Below, in pieces: positions 49,078 through 60,390 of a stretch of DNA of 64,000 bases. Below the pieces are notes generated by a model. The model saw only the letters and a list, made by a program, of their open reading frames with translations, was not told the DNA's origin and ran no database searches. Each line of letters begins with the position of its first letter. Position 1 is the stretch's first letter. The DNA is taken from positions 88,944,501 to 89,008,500 of the forward strand of contig CM074858.1 of assembly GCA_037501455.1 (NCBI GenBank). The letters run 5' to 3'. The position numbers were made by a program, and so were the translations under genes. This DNA comes from Lantana camara. Its lineage: Eukaryota; Streptophyta; Magnoliopsida; Lamiales; Verbenaceae.

Positions 49078-50424
49078 AAATGACCTCAAAGAGTTAACTT
49101 CTTGCGAGTCCTGTCTCAAAGGAAAGATGTCCAAAGTTCCTTTTACAGGAACTGTGGAACGTGCCACTAAGGTCTTGGATTTAATCCATTCTGATGTCTG
49201 TGGACCGCTTAGTGTAAACACAAGAAACAATCATCAGTATTTCATAACCTTTACCGATGACTTTAGTCGGTATGGTTATGTATACTTAATGAAGTATAAA
49301 TCTGAAGCTTTTGAGAAATTCTTAGAATTTCAAAAGGAGGTTGAGAACCAAACTGGTCACAAGATCAAAGCACTTCGATCTGATCGAGGAGGCGAGTATC
49401 TTAGTGAAGAATTCCTTAATCATCTCAAAGATAATGGGATTATCTCTCAGTAGACTCCTCTGGGAACTCCTCAACTTAATGGAGTTTCTGAGAGAAGGAA
49501 TCGAACTCTACTTGATATCGTTCCATAATGAGTTTCACTGACTTACCACCTTCTTTCTGGGGTTATGCCCTAGAAAGTGCAACAAAGATTGTGAATCTAG
49601 TTCTCTCTAAGTCAGTCCCTAAAACGCCCTATGAAATGTGGCATGGTAAAATCCCTAGTTATTCTTACTTAAGAATTTGGGGTTGTCCTGCTTACGTGAA
49701 GAGGACAGTGGGAGATAAGTTAGAATCTCGTTCTAACTTATGCTACTATGTAGGTTATCCTAAGGAATCCATAGGATACTACTTCTATGATCAATCTGAG
49801 CAAAAGGTGTTTGTTTCCAGAAATGCTACTTTTCTTGAGGAACCGTTCCTTAAAGAAAAGAAAGGCAAGATCATAGAATTAGAGGAAGTACAAAGTGACC
49901 CCACGCCACCCACTGAAGAAACGTCCCCTTCTGATTAACCACAACCAATCACGAATTTTGATACATACGTAAATCCTCCTCTAAGGCATTCTGAATGCAC
50001 TCCTAGACAGCCAGAGAGATGGTATGGATTCTTCCATGAGATCTCTCAAAAGGATAATGATCCTTTAACATATGAGGAGGCACTTTCAGATTCTGACTCT
50101 GAACAGTGGATAGAAGCCATGAAATCCGAAATGGATTCCATGAACTCCAACCAAGTTTGGACCTTGGTAGATTTGCCTGATGGGGTCAAACCCATAGGTT
50201 GCAAATGGATCTTTAAGAGAAAGCTTGGAGCTGATGGAAGCATTGCAGCCTACAAAGCAAGACTGGTTCCAAAAGGATTCACTCAAAGACCCGGCGTGGA
50301 CTTTGATGAAACTTTTTCACCAGTTGCAATGCAAAAGTCCATTCGGATCATGCTTGCCATTACTGCATATTATGACTATGAGATATGGCAAATGGATGTG
50401 AAAACTGCCTTTCTCAATGGTGAC
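49078..50424 (+). pseudogene. Copia B integrase and RT N-terminus, inactivated
   Basis: Integrase keeps the Cys half of its finger (S-C-E-S-C-L-K-G) and core residues in F-T-D-D-F-S-R-Y-G-Y (about 49250), R-S-D-R-G-G-E-Y (about 49378) and N-G-V-S-E-R-R-N-R-T (about 49480). Breaks are the missing His-His half, a TAG at 49451 where A has TGG (Trp), a frameshift at about 49520 by loss of four bases relative to A, and a TAA at about 49936 in the linker. RT then opens with W-T-L-V-D-L-P-D-G and C-K-W-I-F-K-R-K-L-G (50119-50424) and is cut after F-L-N-G-D by the solo LTR. Confidence 0.9.
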
Positions 50425-51317
50425 TTTAGCACCCCAAGCGGTGGGGCACCACACCCCCGCACTATGACCCGACACGTATACGAAATGGAAAGTCCGCACA
50501 TGCGCCAAGTCATAGCGAACGGGTGACAAACAAAAACCACTCCTAAGCTAGGCGGTACCTAACCCTGTACAAGCGCAAATATGCAAGACCTGAATATGAA
50601 TTCTCAAAACCTTAATCAGCAATCATAACTCATATATTTCAAAAAGTAACTCAACATCAGCTAAACGGGTTCAACTGTCCTAGAAACCTGTCCCGATCAA
50701 ACATATAATCAAAACGGGTTCATCTAAACCGAGCACCTGTCCTAACCTGTCCCAAAATTCATACATCCAAATCATAGGTACCAACCTGCATAATACATAC
50801 ATATCATATACATAGTTTCCTTCCCCAAATCAAAACAAAGTATATAACAAATCAAACTGACCGACACAGACTCAACAGACCCGACTCAAGGCCGCCTAGC
50901 CTAAGCCTTCAAGAACTGAAAAGTGGAAAAGAAGGGGGAGGGTCAGTCTCTAGAAGACTGAGCGAGCAGGAGCGATAAATATATATAAAAACATTCACAT
51001 GCAAGTCATAAATCCAGAGCAAGGTTTTATTTAAAGTTAGTTCCCAAAAGGGTAAGAGAATAACTCAGCAACGCTCGGCCTTTACGACTAATCATATTAA
51101 ATTCATTAAGTTCATAATTCATACATAAACATAAAGGCTCGGCGAGTGAGCGTGCACAATCTCCAACCAAACTCCGACCGTGTACGACAAATATCATTGA
51201 TACATTAAATAGGTGATCATGCAATATATCATAATACACACAAACCATATATCATATCCTAAACATATTCGTTTGGGCAATCCGTGTCCCGGCCTTCCCG
51301 CACGGTGCCTATCAATC

Positions 51318-51350
51318 ATAACATAATCATAATCATAATCATAATCATAA
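51318..51350. repeat. TCATAA hexanucleotide microsatellite
   Basis: About five tandem TCATAA units. Confidence 0.85.
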
Positions 51351-53129
51351 ATAAGTTCCAACCTTCTTCCTCCGGGTGGTGGAAGGGTTAGCAAGACCCG
51401 ACCAGCTCATACATAGGCCAATGGGGTTTCATGACTCCCCCAAGGGCACTCAACTCCCATTCCCCGCTAAACCTCCTAGCGAGGGCCGGTATCACCGTAC
51501 ATAAGTTGGGACTAGTACAAGGGATCACCGTCGGCCCTTGCCTCCCCGGATAGCCACTTGCACTAAGTCCCTGGGCCCGTGAACATATCATAAATGCATA
51601 ATCTCGCCAAAACATTTCAGTTCATAAGAAACATAACATATTTTATAATTTTGGAGAAAAGGTTACTCGATAATAATTTACTCGATGACTCCACTTTGAA
51701 AATAATATATATATATATAGATATATACATAAGGTTTTGGCCAAAACTTGTCACATAAAGGTTGTAGGGTTTAATATGTAACTAGAACGAAAACACCCTC
51801 ACCTGGTACCAGACAAAGCCAAATCCAAAGCAAATGGTCCACCCCGGAACCTGCACGACCACAAGTCACCACCCCAGGTGCACCTGTACCAACTGATCAC
51901 ACAAAACACAGTACAAAACTCAGACTCAGACTCAGACAACCATATAAAGACGCACGGCATATGCTCAAGTACTTAAGAAATGCAATCACATAAGTCAAGT
52001 TCATAATCATACTAATTACTTGTAAAATAAAATATCGCATAGTTCATCATATTCATAAAGTAGATCAAGAGATGTTCTTATGCACAATTAATTTAAATAA
52101 ACAAAATGGAAAGACAATGCATGTCACATTATTTCATATAAATTTATATATCAAACGACTAATTCATATTCGTACGAATCATATAAGTTTCATACAATTC
52201 ATATATCGCATGATAGGATTATTCTAAATTAAGTAATTAAATCTAAATTACAAAGTTTCAAATTAAATCATCCAAGACATACTAATTCAATTCCTACTAA
52301 GTCATAAATTACATAACAAATTCTTATATCATATAATAAATTCCAATTCAATTCAATTTAAGTGATTAGACCAATTAAAATGTTTCTAATTTAATCATAT
52401 AAATCTTATTCAATTCAGATAGTGCATACCAGGTTCATATAATGCGCATTTACAAAGCAATCAAGTCAATTCACATATAACATTTCATAAAATTGCACGT
52501 ATTTCAAAGCCAACTAAATCATATCATAGCATGCTACAAATTCTATTTAATTAAATCAAACAAATTCATATATCACATTTCATACAAATTCACATAATAT
52601 ATGGTCAATTAATTCATATAACATGTTACGAGTTCCATATAGATTCACGAAGTCATTTATCAATTCCCAACTATATCATTCAACTATACAAAGTTCATAC
52701 AACTCATATTATCTAAAATTACACAAACACCCCTCCTACAAGTGCTATACTAAATCTAATGGCATGAAACGAAACTAATATCAACAACAACATGAATTCA
52801 TACATTCATAATTTATTACATGTTTTCAAATGCCATACAATGCATATTCATTAATTATCAAGCATACAAGAACAAATTACGTTTTAAAACAATTAACAAT
52901 TAATACAATTTCGCCATAACGGGGTTCAATATACAATTCAAAGCATCAATACATATTACATTCATTTAATACATGATTTCATATACATTGGAATACATTT
53001 CGATCGACAATTCTAAGTATATGACAATTAATTTGCAATTAGAACAATTAATCAAATAAATCTCAAATACACAAATAAATTCGTAGAAAATAAACCGAGT
53101 GTCCGATAACGAACGGAAAGCGGCAACGG

Positions 53130-54060
53130 ACTCACCATAACGAGATGGATATTCTGTCCGAAGCCCGCCGGATCGCCGCCACCGGAGCCGTCGGAACAAA
53201 GGCGGGCCGCCTCTTGGCCGCCGCCGGAGCATGCCGGAAAAATCCTGAAAAATCACCCGTGCAAGGATTCGTCGTGCTCAATCCAAATCCTCGATCAATT
53301 TCTGTAAATTCCAAGCTCATTGTCTCCAATTCCAGTTTCAATAATACGAATCCCTAAAATCTTCAAACTTCAATTACTTTCAAACCGATGAACCAAAATG
53401 AGATCCGAAAGAGGCATCGGCTTACCCGTGACGAGCTTTACGAAAGCCATATAAGGGTTGCCCGAAAAAATCCCCGGAACAGGCCTCCACTGCCAACCGC
53501 CACTGTACCGCTGTCGTGCCACCGCCTACGCCGCGATTCGGACAAAAAGGAGACCGGAAATGAACTCACCACGTCGAACACGTCAGAAAGGGGTACCTGT
53601 TCGTCGGAGAAGAAGGCCGGAAGCCGCCAAACGTGGCGGCTACAGTAACGCGCGCCACCGCCGCTGGCTTTGATCGGCGCGTGAGCCACCGTTGGCTATC
53701 CAAAAGCTGCGCCGCCAACACGGACAGAAACACCGGTGAGTCCTCTAATAGGTCGTGGTGTGCGTGTCGAAGGAAGGTCACCGGAAGCCGGCGAAAACAG
53801 GCACGAAATCCGCCGCTGCTGCACCCCATCGAAACCGCTACCTGCGGTGACTTTTACGTCGAACCGAGGCCGGAAATGTCACCAGCGGGTTGGAAAACAT
53901 AAGGTTGGGTGGTTGTTGGCCGGCGAGGGTCGTCGGATTGTCGCCGGCGATGAGGTGGCGCAACCCGTCACCTTCGGACCACCACTGCGCCGTCGTCAGC
54001 CATTCTCAAGCCACAAGACTGGTATCATCGTGTCGGGCTCGTCGAGCTCGTCGAAATGGA
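53130..54060. other. GC-rich block inside solo LTR
   Basis: About 0.9 kb rich in CGCCG and CCGG inside AT-rich LTR sequence. Open frames on both strands (for example 53890-54405 plus, 53566-53829 minus) follow from the GC content and the lack of stops; I recognise no protein. Origin unknown: an LTR-specific segment or captured DNA. Confidence 0.55.
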
Positions 54061-54521
54061 CTATTGGTTCGTCAAATTCCGTCGCATAAAGGCCGAGTTT
54101 GGACTTGTGCATGTTTTCACACCTTCAATGTGTGTGAAACGTTGAAGCGGGAGAGAGAAAAGAGCAGGCTGAGGTCTGCTGCGTTTGGCACGAATTACGA
54201 GGATCCGGGGTATTATATCTTGGGTCTTCGTACGCAAAACGATCGAAAGAACGGGCTAACGAAGTCAGAATGGGGCAAACTTAGAGTCTACGGACTCATC
54301 TCGATGCCCCGAACGCAAAAGAGGGGTCAAAGGGGTCGAGCTCTCGACCGAACGAGAAATGACCGAATAACCCCTAAAAAGAGAAAATTACAAACAGACC
54401 CCTAAACTCTAAAAGAGTTCAAAATAGGGCCAGGCAAAACACAAAATAATATAATTAAACACATAATAAAGTTGGAAGGTGGCGTTCCTTATACGTTGGA
54501 CGAGCGGGGTGTTACAGTGAC

Positions 54522-55664
54522 ATTGATAAAGACATTTATATGGAGCAACCCATAGGTTTCACATTCAGTGGGAGTGAGCAAAAGGTTTGCAAATTCCAAA
54601 GATCAATCTATGGATTGAAACAGGCTTCTAGGAATTGGAACATTCAATTTGATGAATCAGTCAAAACTTTTGGCTTCATTCAAATTTTGAATGAATCATG
54701 TGTGTATAGAAAGGAATTGGAGACCTCAGTGCAATTCTTAGTACTTTATGTTGATGATATCCTTCTTATTGGGAATTCGAAGGATGACATGAAAGTAACT
54801 AAGTTATGGTTATCGAACCAATTCGAGATGAAAGATCTTGGTGATGCGTCCTATATCCTTGGAATTAAAATCTATCGAGATGGATCTAGAAGCTTAATAG
54901 GACTATCACAGTCGATGTACATTGACAAAGTATTGAAGAGATTCGTAGGAACATGTCTTTCTAAGAAGATGTGTCCTAAGACTAACCTTGAGAAGGAAAG
55001 AATGACTCATACACCTTATGCATCAGCAATAGGTAGCATAATGTATGCAATGTTATGTACTCGACCGGATGTGGCTTATGCACTTAGTGTAACAAGCCGT
55101 TTCCAATCTGACCCTGGAGATGGTCACTGGGCTGCCGTGAAGAATATTCTTAAGTACTTGAAAAGTACTAAGGATTTATTCTTAGTTTACGGAGGTCCAA
55201 AAGATCTTACTATCGAAGGATACTGCGATGCAAGCTTTGCATCTGACTTAGATGATTTTATGTCAATGTCAGGATACATTTTCTGCCTAAACGGTGGAGT
55301 AGTGAGTTGGAAGATATCCAAGCAAACGACCACTACAGATTCGACCACTGAGGCCAAATACTTAGCTGCAAATGATGCGGCTAAGGAAGGTGTTTGGATT
55401 AGAAACTTCATTCAAGAGTTGAATGTTGTTCCTAGCATGAAAGACCCCATTACTGTCTTTTGTGACAACACTGGGGCGGTTGCTCAAGCAAGAGAACCAA
55501 GATCTCACCAACGGACCAAGCACATTATGAGGAAGTATCACCTAATCCGTGATATTATCAAAAGAGGAGATGTGCAAATTGAGAGAGTCGCATCAGCAGA
55601 GAACATGGCAGATCCACTTACTAAACCCCTTAGTCGAGAAGCATTCGAAGGTCATCTTAAGTAG
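54522..55664 (+). pseudogene. Copia B RT C-terminal part and RNase H
   Basis: Resumes I-D-K-D-I-Y-M-E-Q-P right after the TSD. Counting from the Met at 54540: Y-G-L-K-Q-A-S-R-N-W (about 24-33), catalytic Y-V-D-D (70-73), and L-L-I-G-N-S. RNase H then has Y-C-D-A-S-F-A-S, S-T-T-E-A-K-Y-L-A and F-C-D-N-T-G-A-V-A, which carry the D, E and D metal-binding residues. The tail is A-D-P-L-T-K-P-L, the usual copia C-terminus. Compared with A (12440-12510) about 39 bases are missing in frame after V-L-K-R-F. The frame is open to 55664 but is severed from the RT start by 4.1 kb. Confidence 0.93.
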
Positions 55665-55698
55665 ATGGGACTTAGAGTAGCTTTAGAATGGCTTTGAC

Positions 55699-55713
55699 GG
55701 GCAAGTGGGAGAT
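55699..55713 (+). other. Polypurine tract of copia B
   Basis: GGGCAAGTGGGAGAT immediately before the 3' LTR start TGTTAGG. Confidence 0.8.
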
Positions 55714-57652
55714 TGTTAGGAATAGTGCCCTAGAAAGCCGATTGTATATCCGCTTTGTACTTTTCCTTATTGTGATCACAGATAATCTTTGAATAAAATA
55801 ACGAATTGAGGCAACACTTCTTTATATTCTCTTGTTTGGTATGCGTTTACTTTAGCTGTGCATGTATGAGAACTCCCATAATCCTGATGACTTTAGGACT
55901 GTACCATTTAGGTGAAATGGTTCATGAAAAGAGCCCTATATCACATAAGTCATGATTAGTAAAATACTCTAAGCCGATGAGTCCTACAGACAGTGGGAGT
56001 GTCAACCTGACTCTAAGGCTTGCATGTGGGATCACGCCCTTAAGAAGGACCACCTTGTTTCATGGAGGTGCAAAGTGTATAGTTGATACGTGCGTGATAC
56101 ATGAGGGTGCTTACTTCCATAAGTAAGTTCACTGAGATGCCCCGTGTGAGAAGATTCCTAAATGGGAAAGGAAGTTTCTATTTTAGGAAACGAAAACTTC
56201 CTGATTAGGAAATATCTCACGAGTCATTGATGTGATTAATTGATCCTTAGACTTGAGGTTCCATGTCGCTTTATGAGTTAACTCTGTAGTCTTAGGTATA
56301 AGCTTTAAAGGGTGTCGCCTTAGACAACTGATTCAAGGCTTATGCTGGGGCTACACAAGTGATTCATGGAAGTGAATGAGAATCAAGAAAGGACCTACAC
56401 TTGCATTTGCAAGGTGATCTCTTCTTGTGTAAGTCATTCATATGCCATATGGAGTCTTTGGCCAAGGCAGTAGATCAAGACATCAAGAAAAGGGTTTCTT
56501 GGATTGAGATCAAATGGATATGAAATGCACTTAGCTTTACGACCAGATTATTAGGGTTCTGATTATTCCCTTACCCAAGATCTTGGTCGAGAGATAGTAA
56601 GTAGGAGGATTGTATCTCACATGAATCAATGACTTAAAGGTTCTGTCGAATCAAGACATTCCAATTCAGCTAGGGGTTAAACACCTATTGCTAGACTATG
56701 GTCGTTTAATCTGTGGACTGATTAATTAATTAGTGAATTAATTAATTAGGGTCACTGCTAATTAAATTGAGAACCTAGAGGGTCGCACACAACAACTTGG
56801 TTACATGAGTTAAGGCTTTGAAATGATTAACGAGTTAATCGAGCCAAAAGGGTACCACACGTGTGAATCACACGTGTGGGTCACGTGAGTAACACGTGTC
56901 CTTGGGGACACGTGTGTCACACGTGTATATATATTTATGTGATTAAATAATTAATGTGTTAATTATTTAATAGACTTTGGTTTAATTTTGAATTACAAAG
57001 AAAGTCTTATTTTGGAGAAAAAATAATCTATTTAATTAATTACGAATTAATTAATTAGATAAATAAGTTATTTATTTATTAATAAATAAAGTATAATATT
57101 ATCCAAAAGGGGTTTGGATATTTTAGCTCTCTTAAAGGTTGATTTGAATTAGAATTCAAAGTCAAAGTTTGGAATTACTTGATGATCAAGTAATCAGAGA
57201 GAGAGGGACCAAATCCTTAGTCCATAAGGACTAGGTTCGGCCGCCCCTCTCTATATTATATATAGGGGAGCTCGAGCTCCCCTTAGATAGTAATTGATAA
57301 TTCTTTTGGTTCATGTGTTGAACACCATCCTTTCTCCAAGATCAAATAAACCCTTGGTTAAGCCTAAACACTAACTAGAGAACTAGCATCCTTACTAGTT
57401 AGACTGTAGTCAAGGTGGTGGACTATCTCTAGAGAGCTTCAAGTTAGAAGTTTTTAAAGATTTGAGCTTTACCAAGGAGAGGGTATCAAGCCGCGAGAAG
57501 AGCGTTCTTGGGTGGCTTGAAACGCTTCAAGAAAGATTATTGAAAAGTAAGTTTCTTTGCCTTACGAATTTGGATTCATGATTGCGAGTTTCGATCCTTT
57601 TTGTTGGAAAATTTTTAAATTTCCGCTGCTTTCTGATTCCTGTTTTCCAACA
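55714..57652 (+). mobile_element. 3' LTR of copia B
   Basis: 1,939 bp, the same length as the 5' LTR. Six CACGTG boxes lie at about 56857-56925, TATATATA at 57257-57264 followed by the perfect palindrome GGGGAGCTCGAGCTCCCC at 57265-57282. Confidence 0.95.
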
Positions 57653-57657
57653 CTCGA

Positions 57658-58391
57658 GACTTGTGAATTCTATTCCTAGTAGAATTACTAAATGAGGTAA
57701 CATTTCAGAGTACTCATACTCTTTGCAGTTCCCTTCCAAAGTCCTTATTTGCTACCTTAGAAGCAAATTTCCTATTTGATCTCTAGTGTCTTTTGGGCGT
57801 ACCCCTTACATGCCCCTCTATTGGGCTCTTAAGGGTTTCTTCTCCTTAGGCCTTCAAACCTTTGACTTGGTGAGTTTTGAAGAAGAATTAACCATCATAA
57901 CCTTTTAGTCCTTCTCAAGGATGCTCTCAACCGTGATCAACTAAATTATTAACTATGCTACAACGACATCATTCTAGTTGAGCATAAAGGGTTTAAACAA
58001 TGGTGGAAGTAATGTAAGCAATTAGTGCATTGAGAATTCTTTTCTCAGTTGATGATCGAGACCACAAGATCTTCAAATAAGATCTTTAGACCTTGTTCGT
58101 GTGCACTTGTTTCCTCATTTAGAATATGGAATAATTCCATATTGATATACCTTGTAACATTTTTATGAGGTGGTTCAATTACTCTTTAAGTGGTTGGAAA
58201 AATCCATCCACCTCATTTTCTTCTCTTTTGGCCCAGGTCGAATTTTCACAAGTATGTGAAAATCTCACCCTATAGAGAACACTTTTCTCTTTTCGGAATC
58301 TAAAACGAATTTTAAGATCCAAAGCCATTTAGAGTTAGTTAGGACTTAGTCAACTTGTTTAACTTAAGGATGGATACGAATGAGTTTGCAT
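57658..58391 (-). pseudogene. Copia C gag pseudogene
   Basis: Gag of element C, start ATG at 58391 (context close to B's gag start), running down to the B insertion. The Lys-rich segment (reverse complement of CTTAAGGGTTTCTTCTCC, about 57830) and the degraded zinc-knuckle region (about 57720-57760) align with B. It carries many stops and frameshifts. Confidence 0.8.
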
Positions 58392-58594
58392 TTCATATTG
58401 TAGAGAATCATAGAACTACAAGCTAAATGCTAAGCAGAGAAAATGTGAGCATGTTGAATAATAACGTAATACATAGGATTTAGGTCTTTTAATCATACGT
58501 AGCTCCCACTGTTTTTAGAAGATCTTAAAATCCCAAAGATATAAGAGGAAACTTTTTTTCCCAGTGGATACTAAGATCCCAAGCACTTTATCTT

Positions 58595-58893
58595 GGACCC
58601 ACGACTCGCGGACATCCTCAATAAAGCCTCAAGTAGGTACAACTTGCCAATTCTATCTCTATGGAACTCTTAGTGATATTTTTGCATCAACCATCTTTCA
58701 ATATGGACCCACGACTCGTACGACATCCATATTTACTTAGGCGTTTAAGCAGGACCCATCAATCATAAGATCATGATTAAAACTTAGTTCGAACGACCCA
58801 TGACTCGCGGCCATCGCCCTAGCAAAAATTAAAATGATCAATCAGGTAACTAAGAACTAATAGGTTTCACTAGCTATCCCACGACTCGTGGCC
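58595..58893 (-). repeat. Four spaced copies of the leader motif (element C)
   Basis: Minus-strand copies at 58595-58616, 58705-58727, 58795-58814 and 58876-58893, with the core CCCACGACTCG on the + strand (CCCATGACTCG in the third). Confidence 0.87.
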
Positions 58894-59997
58894 AATAACT
58901 AGCTTCCCCTACTAAACTTAAAACCTATTGATGGAATGCTAGGAATTTTGTTTAAAGTTTTATCTTTATACAAAATACCTATTTTTCGAGGTTGCTTAAT
59001 ATTTATGGGATTTTCGAATACTGGAGAGTTGTCCAGTTTTTTACCAACATGTACAGTTATACATTTTAATTAGTCTTGTTTAATGCAGTTTCACATAAAT
59101 GCATTACACACAAGCAATTAGTAGATAACATGTCCTAGCATGATACTAATATGAGATGATCATGGGTTTTCCTATCTTATGCGTGATATGTGGGAGCCGC
59201 TCCACAATCACAAGTTCTAACATACATGCCACATAAAACAGTTTAAATCAGATAAGGGAATTGGAAATAAAATGATGCCCTATCTATTACAATAATAGAA
59301 ACCCTCCTAATATTTTGAGGGGTCTTCACTTTATGGCCTCCTTGTTAATTTATTGTGTGGATCCATCTTACTCCATGGGTGCAAATCTCCAAAGTAAAAT
59401 AAAAACCTCACTTTCTAAAATCTACACTCTTTGCATAAAATAATATGGCTCAATCTTCATATAGGCCATAGACAAATACACGGGGTATACCCCGGCCTCG
59501 AAAACAGTAATATGGAAAGCCACATAATAAAACACATAACAGTACGCACATAAGTGGGGCACCGACCCCAATTGAAACACGCAACTATGGGGCTCCAACC
59601 CCAATTTTAAACCATCCATGTGCATAAATTAAAACATCCACAAGACTAAACCCATGATCATCTAATATTCTAAAATTTTAAGAATTTAAATTTACCAATA
59701 AATTTAAAATTCCTTTAACTTTAAGTTCTACTAACTCAAAGTAATCTGAAAAACAGTTTCTTGTTCAAGAATTTATTCAAAATCAAAAGCTCAAATCTGA
59801 GAAAATTCAAGTGAATTCAAAATTAACAATTTTATAAAATTATTATTTCAAAAATAATAATATTACTTTTCCCGAAAAATTAAAATTGACTTTAATTCCC
59901 GAAATTCCAAAATTCTAATTTTATTTCAAAAATAAAATATTTTCAGTAAAAAAATAATTTTAAAATAATTTCAAAATAAAATTTGGGCAAAAAACAC

Positions 59998-60390
59998 GAA
60001 AAGTCGCATCGCGGCACGTCCGCTCGCACGCGTGCGGGAGATCCCGCACAGACCCGCACAGAGGCGTGCGGGCAATCCCGCATAGGGCCATGCAGAGGCG
60101 TGCGGGCAGTCCCGCACAGAGGCGTGCGGGCGATCCCGCACTAGACTGTGCGGACGCGTGCGGGCAGTCCCGCACAGATCTAGGGACGCTTGCGAGGCGT
60201 CCCACACAGTCCCGCACAGAATGGTGCCGACGATTGCGGGACGTCCCACCCAAGCAATTGCGGATGCGTGCGGGACAGCCCGCATAGGCTTGTGCGGAAC
60301 ATCCAGACGACACCCGACGATGCCTGACAGGAAGTTTCCGGCCTCGTCCGCGTGCGGTGACGATGAGCGACGAACTCGCTTGGTCCTCGT
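59998..60390. repeat. GC-rich tandem repeat island in copia C leader
   Basis: Repeats of about 30 bases containing GCGTGCGGGCAGTCCCGCAC, with at least four good copies between 60060 and 60175 and decayed ones to about 60290. Each unit is a near-palindrome GTGCGGG...CCCGCAC. Open frames on both strands here reflect composition. Confidence 0.85.

Larger units (their letters stand above)
50425..54516 (-). mobile_element. Solo LTR of a gypsy element, 4.1 kb, inside copia B RT
   Basis: A 4,092-bp block flanked by perfect GTGAC (50420-50424 and 54517-54521). The + strand starts TTTAGCACCCC (TG changed to TT) and ends GGGGTGTTACA. Terminal stretches match the starts of the F and E LTRs, including the ATGACCCGACACGTATACG and GAAATGGAAAGTCC region near 50465. 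No PBS, polypurine tract or gag-pol is found. It holds a GC-rich block (53130-54060) and a TCATAA hexamer run (51318-51350). Confidence 0.88.
43576..57652 (+). mobile_element. Ty1/copia element B, both LTRs present, one nested insertion
   Basis: Complete structure: 5' LTR 43576-45514, PBS 45517-45528, leader, gag-protease 47761-49077, integrase-RT 49078-50424, nested solo LTR 50425-54516, RT-RNase H 54522-55664, polypurine tract, 3' LTR 55714-57652. Both LTRs are 1,939 bp. Flanks are CTCAA (43571-43575) and CTCGA (57653-57657), a TSD with one mismatch. Without the insertion it is about 10 kb. It is the least decayed copia copy here but has a damaged integrase. Confidence 0.95.

Noticed and set aside
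53890..54405. 171-codon frame as a possible host gene
   Set aside because: Lies inside a TSD-flanked solo LTR, continues into AT-rich LTR sequence, and shows no domain. Kept only as a question about the GC-rich block.
59998..60300. CRISPR-like array (repeats of about 30 bases)
   Set aside because: Units are directly adjacent near-palindromes without unique spacers, in the leader of a plant retrotransposon; a minisatellite, not CRISPR.
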